The notes under the pieces are model-generated. The model saw only the letters and a program-made list of their open reading frames with translations. It was not told the DNA's origin and searched no databases. Source: a virus. From it: 46,166 bases of DNA. Made by a program: the position numbers and the translations under genes. Location of the stretch: positions 1 through 46,166 of IMG/VR virus record IMGVR_UViG_3300037491_000056. The stretch is one strand, 5' to 3'. Shown here in pieces: positions 8,520-16,568 of the stretch (position 1 is its first letter; the number at the start of each line of letters is the position of its first letter).

Positions 8520-9257
8520 TCATTGCTGCTTTCTGCCGACGGCAATTACGACCTCTCCCAGATCAGGCCATGGGTCCTTTCGCTGTACCCCATCAAATTC
8601 GATATGGAGGATATCTCGAAAAGCACCTTGGATGGCACCGATTGCATTGGGAGTACTTTGAAACGTTTTAAGGTCACGCACAACGATCCACTGTCCAGGA
8701 GTGCCGAATGAAAGTGGGCCGTTACCTTCGCTGGTGTCGAATCCAGCGTCCTTCAGAACTGCAATGATCTTTTTCGCAAATTGCTCTGCTTCTTCATCAA
8801 AGATCTTCCAGATTACAACAATCGCTCCTTTCGGTCTCGCCGTTTGCAGATATGCCACCATTCTTGCATGTTCGTCCGCGGTGATGTTTCGCGGTTGGCG
8901 CGCAGCAATTTCCTGTTCTAGGGTCAATTTTAGTTGGGCAGCGCGCTCATTCGCCCTAGCCGCCGACTCGTTGGCTTTCGCCGTTTCAGTATTGGCGTTT
9001 GCGATAGCGGCCCGAGCCGAGTCCGCCTCGGCCGATAACCGTGCGGCTTCCACACGAAGGCGCGCCATCTCTTCATCGTGTCTTCTCTGAGTAGCGTCTT
9101 GATCCTCAGCAACCAGCTCGTCTTTTCGTTCCGTATACCGGTGGGAGACAACCTCGCTTACGCCCAACAGAAGCAGGCCGGCTATGCCGGCCCAGAAATA
9201 GAAGTTACTCCACCAGCCTGCGCTTGCGATCGAGTCCCATCCCGGTATCAAGCTCAC
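8520..9257 (-). CDS. Membrane-anchored coiled-coil protein, unknown function
   Basis: About 245 residues from a GTG at 9257, with GGGAG seven nt upstream. A TTG at 9338 is an alternative. Order: a transmembrane helix near 18-38 (FYFWAGIAGLLLLGVSEVVS), a long charged coiled coil at about 45-115 (RRHDEEMARLRVEAARLSAE and following), then a globular domain with GAIVVIWKIFDEEAEQFAKK and PGQWIVVRD. The C-terminal domain with alternating strands and helices could bind a ligand, but no motif is recognised. It is on the minus strand, unlike the phage genes, and is probably bacterial cargo. Similar TM-plus-coiled-coil proteins are common in rhizobial genomes, but I cannot assign this one. Confidence 0.65.
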   Translation of the reverse strand: MSLIPGWDSIASAGWWSNFYFWAGIAGLLLLGVSEVVSHRYTERKDELVAEDQDATQRRHDEEMARLRVEAARLSAEADSARAAIANANTETAKANESAARANERAAQLKLTLEQEIAARQPRNITADEHARMVAYLQTARPKGAIVVIWKIFDEEAEQFAKKIIAVLKDAGFDTSEGNGPLSFGTPGQWIVVRDLKTFQSTPNAIGAIQGAFRDILHIEFDGVQRKDPWPDLGEVVIAVGRKQQ

Positions 9258-9338
9258 GACATCGCTCCCATCGATTGCCGCAGCGGGCAGCAGCTTTGTG
9301 GTTCCTTTAGTGCATGGCGTCGAAGAGGAAAAGAGCAA

Positions 9339-9551
9339 ATGACGCTCCCGACCGAACAGCTGCCGCCCTATTACATGCAGGGCAACGCCATCAACAACCG
9401 CGTCACCGCGACTTCGCGGCCGTGGCTGGTGCTGGTGACGCAAGCCGACCCGAACTTCGAGCGCGATAAGCACCACGAGATCGAATACGAGTTCTCCGGC
9501 CGCTGGTTCTACGCCGACCGCGGCAAGCGCGGCGCTTACGCGAATTATTGA
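9339..9551 (+). CDS. Small phage protein; intact copy of a gene with a 3' remnant after the lectin gene
   Basis: A 70-residue protein starting MTLPTEQLPPYYMQGNAINN, with GAGGAAAAG well placed before the ATG. It is GC-rich in phage style, has no recognised domain and is acidic-aromatic towards its end (EFSGRWFYADRGKRGAYANY). Its last 37 or so codons are found again at 10909-11040 on the same strand, on the far side of the lectin gene. It therefore marks the left edge of an inserted module. The copy here is the complete one. A neck, tail or decoration role is possible. Confidence 0.65.
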   Translation: MTLPTEQLPPYYMQGNAINNRVTATSRPWLVLVTQADPNFERDKHHEIEYEFSGRWFYADRGKRGAYANY

Positions 9552-9595
9552 CGGCAGACGCCCAAGCCGGCGCAAGCATGGCCGCCGGGCCAGGG

Positions 9596-10783
9596 CTAGT
9601 TACCAGGCCACGAGAACCCGTTGTTGTTGAGGCCGTTTCCGATCGGGTTCCAGCCGGTTTGCGAGGGCTGCCAGTTGCTGCCGTCGTAATATTTGTGCTG
9701 CATGCCGTCCTGGTTGATGTACGCGACATGGATTTGTCCGGTGCCGAAGGCCGGGTAGATGCAGTCCGCCGCGGCGGCAGGAACCCAAATCGACGCAGGT
9801 AACCCACCCCCGATATCCTCCACCGCGGAAAATCCGCCGCCCGGGCCGACGGGCTTGGAGCAATGCAACACCCGATCGTCGGTCACGAACAGGTCCACCC
9901 GATTGAAAGGAGTACCGGACTCAACGGCGGCCGGGAATCCGGTCAAATTCATGGCGTTCCATTGCTGCAATGGGTGCCACGATGATGGGTCGGCGAGGTA
10001 AAATGATTTTTGCCAAATCGCCGACGCATCCGCGCTGAAACCGAACACGTCGAACTGAGTGTCGGAGTTCATCCCGGCCGCGACCACCCCGCCAAAGGCC
10101 TCGGGGGCAGTTTCGCTGGCGGCACCGCCCATGCTCTCCCACGTGGTCTGTGATGGCTGCCAGCTGCTGTTGTTCCAATACTGGTGCAGGATGTTGTAGG
10201 GAGGAGGGGTTCCTGCTGCGAACACGTTGAAGCGCAGCGGCGGTCGACCCACCCCGGCAATCGCCGGCGCACCGCGAACTCCGGCACCGAGCAATTCCCA
10301 GCCGGCGGCCGGCTGCCACGCGCCGCTCGCCAGGTATCTGTGGTAGACTTGGCCGCTTGCATCGATTGCAACGACGTCGAGCCTATTGGGGCCGGCGCCG
10401 GTGATTGCAACCGGCGCAGTCCAGTTGCTTGCTGGGTCCTGGAGGGTTATTTCGCCCAGATTGTCCCACGCGCTCGCCGGCTGCCATGCGCTGCCGTTCC
10501 AGAACTTGTGCAGGACCGCCGTGCTCGTTTGCCCGAACCTGTTCCTCGTCACGCCCACGCCCACCACGTCGATCTGCACCGTACCGGGATCGCCGCGCCC
10601 GGCGACCGAGGGTGGGCTCACGAAGTCGGCGCCCAGGGAGTTCCACCCCGACGCCGACGGCTGCCAATTCGCTCCGTCCCAATATTTGTAGATCATCTCG
10701 CGATCCGCCGAGATCGCGAAAATCCAGAACTGTCCGGCCATGCCGACGACGTCGATGCCTTTGGTCCAGAACAAGCGCGCCAT
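9596..10783 (-). CDS. Seven-repeat beta-propeller lectin of the PLL/tectonin type
   Basis: A 395-residue protein starting MARLFWTKGIDVVGM; GGAGAG lies 7 nt before the ATG. Every 50-60 residues a short motif recurs of the form W-D/N-G-x-x-W-Q-P-S/A-x-x-x-W-x-x-L/M-G: WDGANWQPSASGWNSLG, WNGSAWQPASAWDNLG, LASGAWQPAAGWELLG, WNNSSWQPSQTTWESMG, a diverged SSWHPLQQWNAMN, one weak copy, and YDGSNWQPSQTGWNPIG. Between them are strands such as IDVVGV or RFNVFA. This matches the PLL family of seven-bladed sugar-binding propellers (Photorhabdus lectin). No signal peptide is evident. It is minus-strand cargo in the phage block, bounded by repeats of the gene at 9339. A role in host or sugar binding is inferred. 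Confidence 0.85.
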   Translation of the reverse strand: MARLFWTKGIDVVGMAGQFWIFAISADREMIYKYWDGANWQPSASGWNSLGADFVSPPSVAGRGDPGTVQIDVVGVGVTRNRFGQTSTAVLHKFWNGSAWQPASAWDNLGEITLQDPASNWTAPVAITGAGPNRLDVVAIDASGQVYHRYLASGAWQPAAGWELLGAGVRGAPAIAGVGRPPLRFNVFAAGTPPPYNILHQYWNNSSWQPSQTTWESMGGAASETAPEAFGGVVAAGMNSDTQFDVFGFSADASAIWQKSFYLADPSSWHPLQQWNAMNLTGFPAAVESGTPFNRVDLFVTDDRVLHCSKPVGPGGGFSAVEDIGGGLPASIWVPAAAADCIYPAFGTGQIHVAYINQDGMQHKYYDGSNWQPSQTGWNPIGNGLNNNGFSWPGN

Positions 10784-10908
10784 GAACACTCTCCGGTAGG
10801 GCGCGAGCCCGGACGGGCTTGGCCGCATGGCTGGTGTCTATCATTCTGCACGCAACGCGGCTCAGCCTGACACGGCCCGTCGAGCATTTCAATCTCAGGA
10901 TCGCCCTT

Positions 10909-11040
10909 GCCGTGGCTCTCGCTCGTCACCCAGGCGACCCGAACTTCGAGCGCGATAAGCACCACGAGATCGAATACGAGTTCTCCGGCCGCTGGTTCCA
11001 CGCGGACCGCAGCAAGCGCGGCGCTTACGCGAATTATTGA
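10909..11040 (+). pseudogene. 3' remnant of the 9339 gene, truncated and frameshifted
   Basis: From 10909 the sequence matches codons of the intact gene at 9339-9551, including DPNFERDKHHEIEYEF and the final GAYANY plus TGA. It has lost the N-terminal half and one base near 10930. It diverges at a few codons (Tyr to His, Gly to Ser). No start codon is in frame. Downstream of its stop comes repeat R1 and the next phage gene, so this was probably the original location of the gene before the lectin arrived. Confidence 0.75.
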
Positions 11041-11060
11041 TCGGCGGCTTGGCCGCCGAG

Positions 11061-11139
11061 TGAATAGTGAGTAGCGAATAGCGAGTAGTGAAGCGAGCGC
11101 GCTGAACTCGCTATTCGCTATTCGCTATTCGCTACTCGC
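11061..11139. repeat. R1 hairpin repeat of 7-nt units
   Basis: The left arm is built of heptamers such as TGAATAG, TGAGTAG, CGAATAG and CGAGTAG; the right arm is CTATTCG, CTACTCG and similar. Between them are about 20 nt. The arms can form a long hairpin. It separates the 3' remnant at 10909 from the gene at 11173. Copies occur at 16474, 20488, 24108, 30544 and 37519. Confidence 0.85.
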
Positions 11140-11172
11140 GGCTTCCGCAATTCGTTCATCAAGGATCCACCC

Positions 11173-11394
11173 ATGCCCGCAGCCCCCGGCGCCGGCCCGC
11201 AGGCCGGCCACCTCGTCATCTATCGGGCGAACGCCACCACCGCCTATCCCGCCATCATCACCGGCGTGAACGCCAACGGCACAGTCTCGCTCACCACCTT
11301 TCCGCCGGGACAATCGCCCGGCACGCAGTCGAATGTGGCGCACGACTACACCGAGAAGAAATCGGGTGTTTGGTACTTCGCGCCCTATCTGTGA
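11173..11394 (+). CDS. Small phage structural protein
   Basis: A 73-residue protein starting MPAAPGAGPQAGHLVIYRAN. It has a beta-rich look (VIYRANATTAYPAIITGVNA) and no cysteines, membrane segments or known motif. The frame is tight, with its stop 8 nt before the next ATG, consistent with a packed late operon. AAGGATCC lies just before the ATG. It follows repeat R1. A small head- or tail-joining protein is likely from position near the portal gene; no specific function is shown. Confidence 0.6.
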   Translation: MPAAPGAGPQAGHLVIYRANATTAYPAIITGVNANGTVSLTTFPPGQSPGTQSNVAHDYTEKKSGVWYFAPYL

Positions 11395-11401
11395 GAATCC
11401 C

Positions 11402-11869
11402 ATGAGCAATGTGCGCAGCGCGCTGCCGGCGGAGTCCGCCATCGCCGGCGCGGGCGATATGCCCATCCTCGTGCGCGAGGAGATCGGGCGCTCGGGCGGC
11501 CGGCTGATGAAGGTGCAGGCGCGGTTCGTGCCGTCGGGCGACGGCTCTTTTTCGCGCGCGCGTACCGACGTTGCCGCTGCGCGGGCGGTTCGGCGCATTC
11601 TCGACACGGCCTACCCGGGCCACGACTGGGAAGTGGTTGCCGACAGCCACCAGGGCTACGTCGCCTTTCGCATCCCGGTGCTGATGGGCGCGCACTACGC
11701 CTATCTCGTCAAAGGCAAGGACCTCACCGCCGAGGCGGTGCTCAAGGGCGGCGGCGAGCTGCTCGAGCGCTATCGGCTGCCGCGCGGAAAATTCGACCTC
11801 GACCGCTTCCTGGAAGCAAGGGAGCGGGATTCCGTGCTGCTCGATCGCTCACGAAAGGTGCCTTCGTAG
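11402..11869 (+). CDS. Hypothetical phage protein before the portal
   Basis: A 155-residue protein starting MSNVRSALPAESAIAGAGDM; ATG at 11402 lies 8 nt after the previous stop. It is mixed alpha/beta (RMKVQARFVPSGDGSFSRAR-like segments, HDWEVVADSHQGYVAFRIPV). No signal peptide, cysteine pair or enzyme motif is recognised. The TAG stop (11867-11869) is the TAG in the first bases of repeat R2. From its place immediately before the portal it is probably a virion assembly or adaptor component, but the sequence does not show which. Confidence 0.55.
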   Translation: MSNVRSALPAESAIAGAGDMPILVREEIGRSGGRLMKVQARFVPSGDGSFSRARTDVAAARAVRRILDTAYPGHDWEVVADSHQGYVAFRIPVLMGAHYAYLVKGKDLTAEAVLKGGGELLERYRLPRGKFDLDRFLEARERDSVLLDRSRKVPS

Positions 11870-11962
11870 GGCGCATTAGGCGCGCAGCGCCGTAATGCGC
11901 CGGCTGCCTGTCAGACAAATGCAAACGGTGCATTACGCGCCTGCGGCGCTAATGCACCCTAC
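11866..11962. repeat. R2 paired stem-loop repeat; supplies stop of 11402 gene
   Basis: Starts GTAGGGCGCATTA and ends TAATGCACCCTAC. Two stem-loops face each other. Bases 11867-11869 are also the TAG stop of the gene at 11402. Related copies start at 14458, 17108, 24408, 32117 and 37403. Confidence 0.85.
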
Positions 11963-11973
11963 GGGACGTCCCC

Positions 11974-14454
11974 ATGCTCCGCGCCACTCCCCCAGGCGAA
12001 GACCCCGTCGGAGATGCGCGGGTGAGCCAGGTCGGCTTCTTCGAGCAGGGCTCGCCGCCCGGCGAGGACGGGGTCAACAACCTCTACCAGCACGCGCTCG
12101 ACGCCGCGACGCCCCCCGGCAGCGCGCCCGAGCGGGTGGGGACCCCCGGGTCAAGCCCGGGGGCAGGCTCTGCGCCCGATTACCTGCATCTCATCACCAT
12201 CGCCGAGCAGCAGGCGAACCTCTACGTCCAGCAGGTCAACCGGCGCGCCTGGTCGCGGTCCTACCGCGCGTTCCACAACGAGCACTTCGTCGGCTCCAAG
12301 TACGGCCACCGCGACTGGGCCAATCGCTCGAAGATCTTCCGCCCCAAGACGCGCTCGGCGGTGCGCAAGGACCAGGCTGCGGTCGCGGCCTCGCTGTTCG
12401 GCACGGTCGACGCCATCACCTGCTCGGCGGGCGACGAGGCGGACGCCGGCCAGCGCGCCGCCGCCGGCCTGATGCAGGAATTGATCAACTACCGCACCGA
12501 CCGCACCTCCGGCCGCGCCGCGCTGCCGTGGTTCCTGGTGGCGATGGGTGCGCGCCAGGACGCCCAGATCGCCGGCATCTGCGCCTCGAAGCAGTATTGG
12601 AAGCTCGAGCTGCGGAAATCGCACGAGGAGGACGCGACCGACGAAGCCGGCAATCCCGCGCTCTCGCTCAATGCGTCGACCGGCGCCTACGAGACGACGA
12701 AACGCCCCGTTTACGTCCCCGACATCGACCGCCCCGACATCCGCCTGTTCCCGCCCGAGTGCGTGATCATGGATCCGGCGGCCGACTGGACCAACCCGGC
12801 GCAGAGCGCCGCCTACCTGCTGCTCAAGTATCCGATGCGGCTCTACGAGGTGGAGAAGCGCACGCAAGACCCGCTCAACCCGTGGAAGGCGCTGCCGCCC
12901 GATCTCCTCAAGGGCACGGCGGAGGCCTCGAAATTCGACGCCGCGGCGATCCGGCGGGCGCGCGAGTTCGGCCTCGACCGCTTCGACGAGACGCAGAACT
13001 CCGCCGAGTTCGACATCATCTGGGTCTACGAGGCGTTCATCCGCATCGACGGCGAGGACAAGTGTTTCTTCTCGCTCGGCGACAAGGCGTTCCTCACGGA
13101 CCCGAAGCCGGTGCGCGAGGTCTATCCCGAGCAGGCCGGCGACCGGCCGGTCGTCATCGGCTACGGCGCGCTCGAGGCGCACCGCATCTATCCGATGGCG
13201 CCGGTCGAGAGCTGGCAGCAGACTCAAGCTGAGATCAACGACGTCGCCAACCTCTATCTCGACACCATGAAGCAGAACGTCGCGCCGGTGACCAAGGTGG
13301 TGCGCGGGCGCAGCGTCGATCTCGAGGCGCTGCACCGGCGCGGGCCCAACAGCCATATCCTGGTGACCCGCCTCGACGACATCGACTTCGCCCGGCCGGT
13401 CGACATCCCCCAGTCGGTGATCGTCGGCATGGAGAAGCTCGACGTCGACATGGACGACCTCGCCGGCCAGTTCAACGCCGGCTCGGTGCAGACCAACCGC
13501 ACCCTCAACGACACGGTCGGCGGCTTGAAGCTCATCGCCGGCGCCTCGAACGCGGTGCAGGAGTTCGATATCCGCCTGTGGATCGAGACCTGGGCCGAGC
13601 CCGCGCTCGCCCAGGTGGTGCGGCTCGAGCAGTATTACGAATCCGACGCCATCATCCTCGGCATCGCCGGCAGCCGCGCCCAGCTGTGGCAGAAGCACGG
13701 GGTCAACCGCATCACCGACGACCTGATGGACCATCAGGTGACGATCCGCATCAACGCCGGGCTCGGCGTCGGCGACCCGCAGCAGCGGCTCGCCAAGTTC
13801 CGCGACGCCACCGCGGTGTTTGCGCCGCTTGCCGCGCAAACCAAGGAGTTCCAGACCGGTCAGGTGTCGATGAACATCGAGGAGGTGGCGAACGAGGTGT
13901 TCGGCGCGGTCGGCTACCGCGACGGGGGCAAGCGCTTCCTCACGATCCAGCCGCCCAACCCGCAGATGCAACAGCAGCAGCAGCAAATGCAGCAGCAGCA
14001 GCAGGGGCTGATGCTGCAGAACATGCTCGCCGAGATCGCCAAGAAGCGCGCGCAGGCGCAGCACGCCCAGGCGCAGGCCGGCCACGCCCAGATGCTCGGC
14101 ACCGCCGCGATCGCCAAGGTCGGCCTCGAGCAGCGCCGCCAGGCGAGCGACGAGCGCAACTCGGCCTTCGACCACGCCCACCAGGTGCACGACCGCATGC
14201 TCGCCGCGCACGATCAGGGCCACCGCCACGCGATGCAGGTCGCCGATGCGCAGGAGCAGGCGCAGCAACGGGCGATCGAGGCGGCGCGCGAACAGACGCC
14301 GGAAGGCGAGGGTGGCGCGCCCGCGGCGGACACGTCCGATCCCATCCAGCAGCTCGTGGCCGCCCTGCGCGCCCCGCGTCCCCCCGTCGAGTTCGTGCGC
14401 GACCCCACCACAGGGAGGATCTCGGGCGCTCGTTATCTGCAGCCGCAACTGTAG
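11974..14454 (+). CDS. Phage portal protein (podovirus type)
   Basis: An 826-residue protein that would form the dodecameric ring for DNA entry and exit. After a variable N-terminus the central region (LHLITIAEQQANLYVQQVNR, then FHNEHFVGSKYGHRDWANRS near 97-116, RLFPPECVIMDPAADW near 256, and WQQTQAEINDVANLYLDTMK near 413-432) has the alternating alpha/beta and long-helix pattern of P22/T7-like portals. The helical stem is followed by a glutamine-rich stretch (QMQQQQQQMQQQQQ, 13960-14010) and a long coiled coil. A palindromic sequence at 12136-12168 lies in frame in the N-terminus. It is longer than typical portals (500-725) because of the C-terminal coiled-coil tail. The call rests on pattern, length and place in the operon, not on a motif. 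Confidence 0.8.
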   Translation: MLRATPPGEDPVGDARVSQVGFFEQGSPPGEDGVNNLYQHALDAATPPGSAPERVGTPGSSPGAGSAPDYLHLITIAEQQANLYVQQVNRRAWSRSYRAFHNEHFVGSKYGHRDWANRSKIFRPKTRSAVRKDQAAVAASLFGTVDAITCSAGDEADAGQRAAAGLMQELINYRTDRTSGRAALPWFLVAMGARQDAQIAGICASKQYWKLELRKSHEEDATDEAGNPALSLNASTGAYETTKRPVYVPDIDRPDIRLFPPECVIMDPAADWTNPAQSAAYLLLKYPMRLYEVEKRTQDPLNPWKALPPDLLKGTAEASKFDAAAIRRAREFGLDRFDETQNSAEFDIIWVYEAFIRIDGEDKCFFSLGDKAFLTDPKPVREVYPEQAGDRPVVIGYGALEAHRIYPMAPVESWQQTQAEINDVANLYLDTMKQNVAPVTKVVRGRSVDLEALHRRGPNSHILVTRLDDIDFARPVDIPQSVIVGMEKLDVDMDDLAGQFNAGSVQTNRTLNDTVGGLKLIAGASNAVQEFDIRLWIETWAEPALAQVVRLEQYYESDAIILGIAGSRAQLWQKHGVNRITDDLMDHQVTIRINAGLGVGDPQQRLAKFRDATAVFAPLAAQTKEFQTGQVSMNIEEVANEVFGAVGYRDGGKRFLTIQPPNPQMQQQQQQMQQQQQGLMLQNMLAEIAKKRAQAQHAQAQAGHAQMLGTAAIAKVGLEQRRQASDERNSAFDHAHQVHDRMLAAHDQGHRHAMQVADAQEQAQQRAIEAAREQTPEGEGGAPAADTSDPIQQLVAALRAPRPPVEFVRDPTTGRISGARYLQPQL
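12136..12168. repeat. Palindrome inside the portal reading frame
   Basis: GTGGGGACCCCCGGGTCAAG with its complement CCCGGGGGC lies within codons for VGTPGSSPGAGS, so the element is translated in frame. It resembles the intergenic GACCCCGGG / CCCGGGGTC palindromes at 236, 17700 and 43922. Probably an inserted mobile palindrome. Confidence 0.6.
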
Positions 14455-14457
14455 CCC

Positions 14458-14538
14458 GTAGGGCGCAATAGCGCAGCGTATTGCGCCGTTCCGCAACGAG
14501 CCGGCGCATTACGCGGCTTCGCCGCTAATGCGCCCTAC
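14458..14538. repeat. R2 repeat after the portal gene
   Basis: Starts GTAGGGCGCAATAGCGCAGC, ends AATGCGCCCTACATCC. The portal's TAG stop is followed by CCCG and this repeat; GTAGCCCG at the stop is a short R3-like start, so R3 and R2 are fused here. Confidence 0.8.
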
Positions 14539-14546
14539 ATCCACTC

Positions 14547-15530
14547 TCACGCCGCCAGGCGCTGCCAGGCCTGCAGCAATTGCCGCAACGATTGCTCGAC
14601 GTCCGGCGCGGCATCGATCGGCTCCGGCGGCAACGGGTCGATCGCCGGTTGGAGCGTCGCCGCGGCGATGTCTGTTCTAACCGCATCCGTCCCCGCCTTC
14701 GCGGGGACCTCGCGCAGTCCGCGACGGATGCGCATAGAGTCCCCCGGATATCGCGCCGCGCGCTCGTCCGGGCGACGCGCTTCATACGCCTCCGCCTTCG
14801 CGAGGATCTCGCGCAGTCCGCGGCGGACGCGCACGGAATCTGGCGCGGCGCGCTCGTCCGGGCCACGCATCTCACTCCAGCTGCGCACAACCAGCCTGCG
14901 CCGGGCGCGCACCAGCATCGTGCCCACCACGGCCAGCAGGAACGCGATGCCCAACAGCGCGGCGGGAAGCCCGCTGCGCCCGCCCGCGGCCGCTGCGGCT
15001 GGCGGTGGCGGCGCTGCAGGTCGAGGCGGTGCCGCTTCCTGCGGCTTGGGCGGCACCGGCGCAGGGCGCGCGGGTTCGGCCGTCGTGAGCACGGGCCGCG
15101 CCGTTATCCGCTCGGGCACGGGCGCTGCCGTCGCGGCGGCGCGGTCGGCATCCGCGCGTGGCGCCGCGTCGGCCGCGAGGCTGGGCGCCTCGGGCCAGCG
15201 CGAGCCGAAGGCCGCGTCCGGAGTCAGCGCGCCCGCTTGCACCGGCGCGGGAGATTCAACGGGCGGCGATGCGCCGGCGGAGGGCGCCGCTTCCGCCGCC
15301 GCGGCGCTTGGTCGTGCCGATGCGGCGCGGTGGCGCTTCGCGCGCTGCGCGCCGAGATACCAGCATTTGCGGTGGGCGGCGCGGTCGACCCGATAGTACC
15401 AATGGCTGCCCGGCGGCGCCGGCGCGTTTGGTCCGGCAAGGCACTCCTCGCCGCGCGCGGCGCGGTCCGCCGTTCCCGCCGCAACAACAAGAATTGCGAG
15501 TATCACCGGCGCGGTTTGCATGCGCGGCAT
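14547..15530 (-). CDS. Proline/alanine-rich membrane protein of bacterial type
   Basis: A 327-residue protein starting MPRMQTAPVILAILVV, with GGGAGGG about 5 nt upstream. Order: a signal-like N-terminus; a short cysteine-bearing segment with GSHWYYRVDRAAHRKCWYLG (about 43-62); a long low-complexity Pro/Ala region; a transmembrane helix around 200 (ALLGIAFLLAVVGTMLVRAR); then a charged cytosolic tail. The tail holds two copies of a repeat, DERAAPDSVRVRRGLREILA and DERAARYPGDSMRIRRGLRE, that align with a palindromic DNA repeat (14684-14875). It is typical of rhizobial genomes and opposite to the phage genes. Function is unknown. Confidence 0.6.
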   Translation of the reverse strand: MPRMQTAPVILAILVVAAGTADRAARGEECLAGPNAPAPPGSHWYYRVDRAAHRKCWYLGAQRAKRHRAASARPSAAAAEAAPSAGASPPVESPAPVQAGALTPDAAFGSRWPEAPSLAADAAPRADADRAAATAAPVPERITARPVLTTAEPARPAPVPPKPQEAAPPRPAAPPPPAAAAAGGRSGLPAALLGIAFLLAVVGTMLVRARRRLVVRSWSEMRGPDERAAPDSVRVRRGLREILAKAEAYEARRPDERAARYPGDSMRIRRGLREVPAKAGTDAVRTDIAAATLQPAIDPLPPEPIDAAPDVEQSLRQLLQAWQRLAA

Positions 15531-15870
15531 TGGTCCCTCCCGCCTGTGCAACGCGTCCCGCCGCCGTGCGGCGGATGCGGCGTTCGCCTCCATCCCCGGC
15601 AACGGTGTCGCGTTCGATTCGGGCTGCAGTGAGTCGCAAAGCCGGCAGCGATGGTGCAATTGTTTGCACGGGACACTCGCCTCATGCGTGGTGCAAATGA
15701 GGCAAATGTGGCTCGCTAAAGTTCCAGCGCATGTTCCGGCGAAGTGGGTACCGGTTCGCCGATAAGAACATGTGCCAATTAATAAGTATTTTTACCGAAG
15801 GGCTTAAATCCCGCTGAGCAAATGGCTGATACCGCAGCGGGAGGGGGCAAGCGGTGGAAGGGGGCCGGTC
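15531..15870. other. Gene-free stretch between two bacterial-type genes
   Basis: No credible gene. It holds a palindromic segment at about 15722-15776 (TTCCGGCGAAGTGGGTACCG, then ATAAGAACATG), which resembles the repeat near 39862, and the AT-rich start of the next gene's leader. GGAAGGGGG at 15856-15864 is the ribosome site of the GTG at 15871. Confidence 0.5.
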
Positions 15871-16038
15871 GTGCGCGGATTGCTCGCACGTTTCCTGACC
15901 GACACGTCGTCCGGCACGACGATCGAATACGGTTTCATCGTCGCCGGAGTGGCTCTTGCGATCTTCCTCGCGCTCGAGGAACTGGGCGCGCAGCGCCGCA
16001 TCGCCGCGCGGGCGTTTCTCAGATTCAGGAATCAGTGA
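15871..16038 (+). CDS. Flp-type pilin subunit
   Basis: A 55-residue protein starting (GTG) MRGLLARFLTDTSSGTTIEY. GGAAGGGGG lies about 7 nt upstream. Residues 15-36 (GTTIEYGFIVAGVALAIFLA) match the type IVb Flp pilin pattern: a G-x-T-x-I-E-Y prepilin cleavage context with the conserved glutamate at position 5 of the mature helix, then a hydrophobic helix. It would be exported and assembled by a tad system. No tad or rcp gene is nearby, so it is an orphan. The stop lies in a CAGGAATCAGTGATC repeat. The gene is short and easily missed. Confidence 0.75.
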   Translation: MRGLLARFLTDTSSGTTIEYGFIVAGVALAIFLALEELGAQRRIAARAFLRFRNQ

Positions 16039-16205
16039 TCATTTTGATGTTGCCGCCAGCGCATAGCCGACGCTACGCGTCGGCGTTCTTCGATGGCAAG
16101 AACGGCGGCCGAAGGCCGCCTATGCCGCTTGGTTTTGTGATGCACGCGCGCGGGCGGCCGATGTGGCTCGGTCGGACTGACGAAATCCTGATCCCTGATC
16201 CCTGA

Positions 16206-16568
16206 TTACCGATGCCTGGTCCGCGGCCGCACCGTGATGCGCACGCCGCGGTAGGGCCAATAGGTGGGCCAGCCCGAAACGGGCGAATAGACGTGCACGG
16301 CGTGCGGCGCGCATTCCCCGTTTGGCGCGCAGACCGGGAAGGCATAGCGGCCGGGCTGCTTCCAGCTGAGATCATACGGCCCGTAATCGTGGGTATAGTC
16401 GCAGTAGGGCGCGCAATCGACGGCCGCGGCGGGCTGGGCGGCGAAGATGCCCGCGATGGCAGCCGCAATCGAGATAGCGAATAGCGAATAGTGAGTAGCG
16501 AATAGCGAAACCCAGCTCTTTCTATTCGCTATTCGCCATTCGCTATTCGCCCCTTTCCGTTCGATCAC
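16206..16568 (-). CDS. Small secreted cysteine-containing protein whose N-terminus is repeat-encoded
   Basis: A 120-residue frame from a GTG at 16568 (or from a later start). The first 30 residues, including NSEWRIANRKSW and LFATHYSLFAIS, are encoded by repeat R1 at 16474-16550. They run directly into a hydrophobic AAAIAGIFAAQPAAA, so the repeat supplies part of the signal peptide. The mature part has CAPYCDYTHDYGPYD, a further CAPNGEC pair and many aromatics. It resembles small secreted proteins seen in rhizobia. The true start is uncertain: translation may begin at an ATG/GTG within the repeat, or the original start may have been displaced. Confidence 0.55.
   Translation of the reverse strand: MIERKGANSEWRIANRKSWVSLFATHYSLFAISIAAAIAGIFAAQPAAAVDCAPYCDYTHDYGPYDLSWKQPGRYAFPVCAPNGECAPHAVHVYSPVSGWPTYWPYRGVRITVRPRTRHR
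16474..16550. repeat. R1 hairpin repeat inside the 5' end of the 16206 gene
   Basis: Heptamers ATAGCGA / GAATAG run to 16508, then the complementary CTATTCG units 16521-16550. On the minus strand it is translated into the N-terminus of the 16206 gene. Confidence 0.8.

Noticed and set aside
12151-14496. Minus-strand open frame of 781 codons opposite the portal
   Set aside because: Shadow of a GC-rich gene: low-complexity Arg/Leu/Val-rich translation, no ribosome site, and the sense strand has a sensible portal protein.
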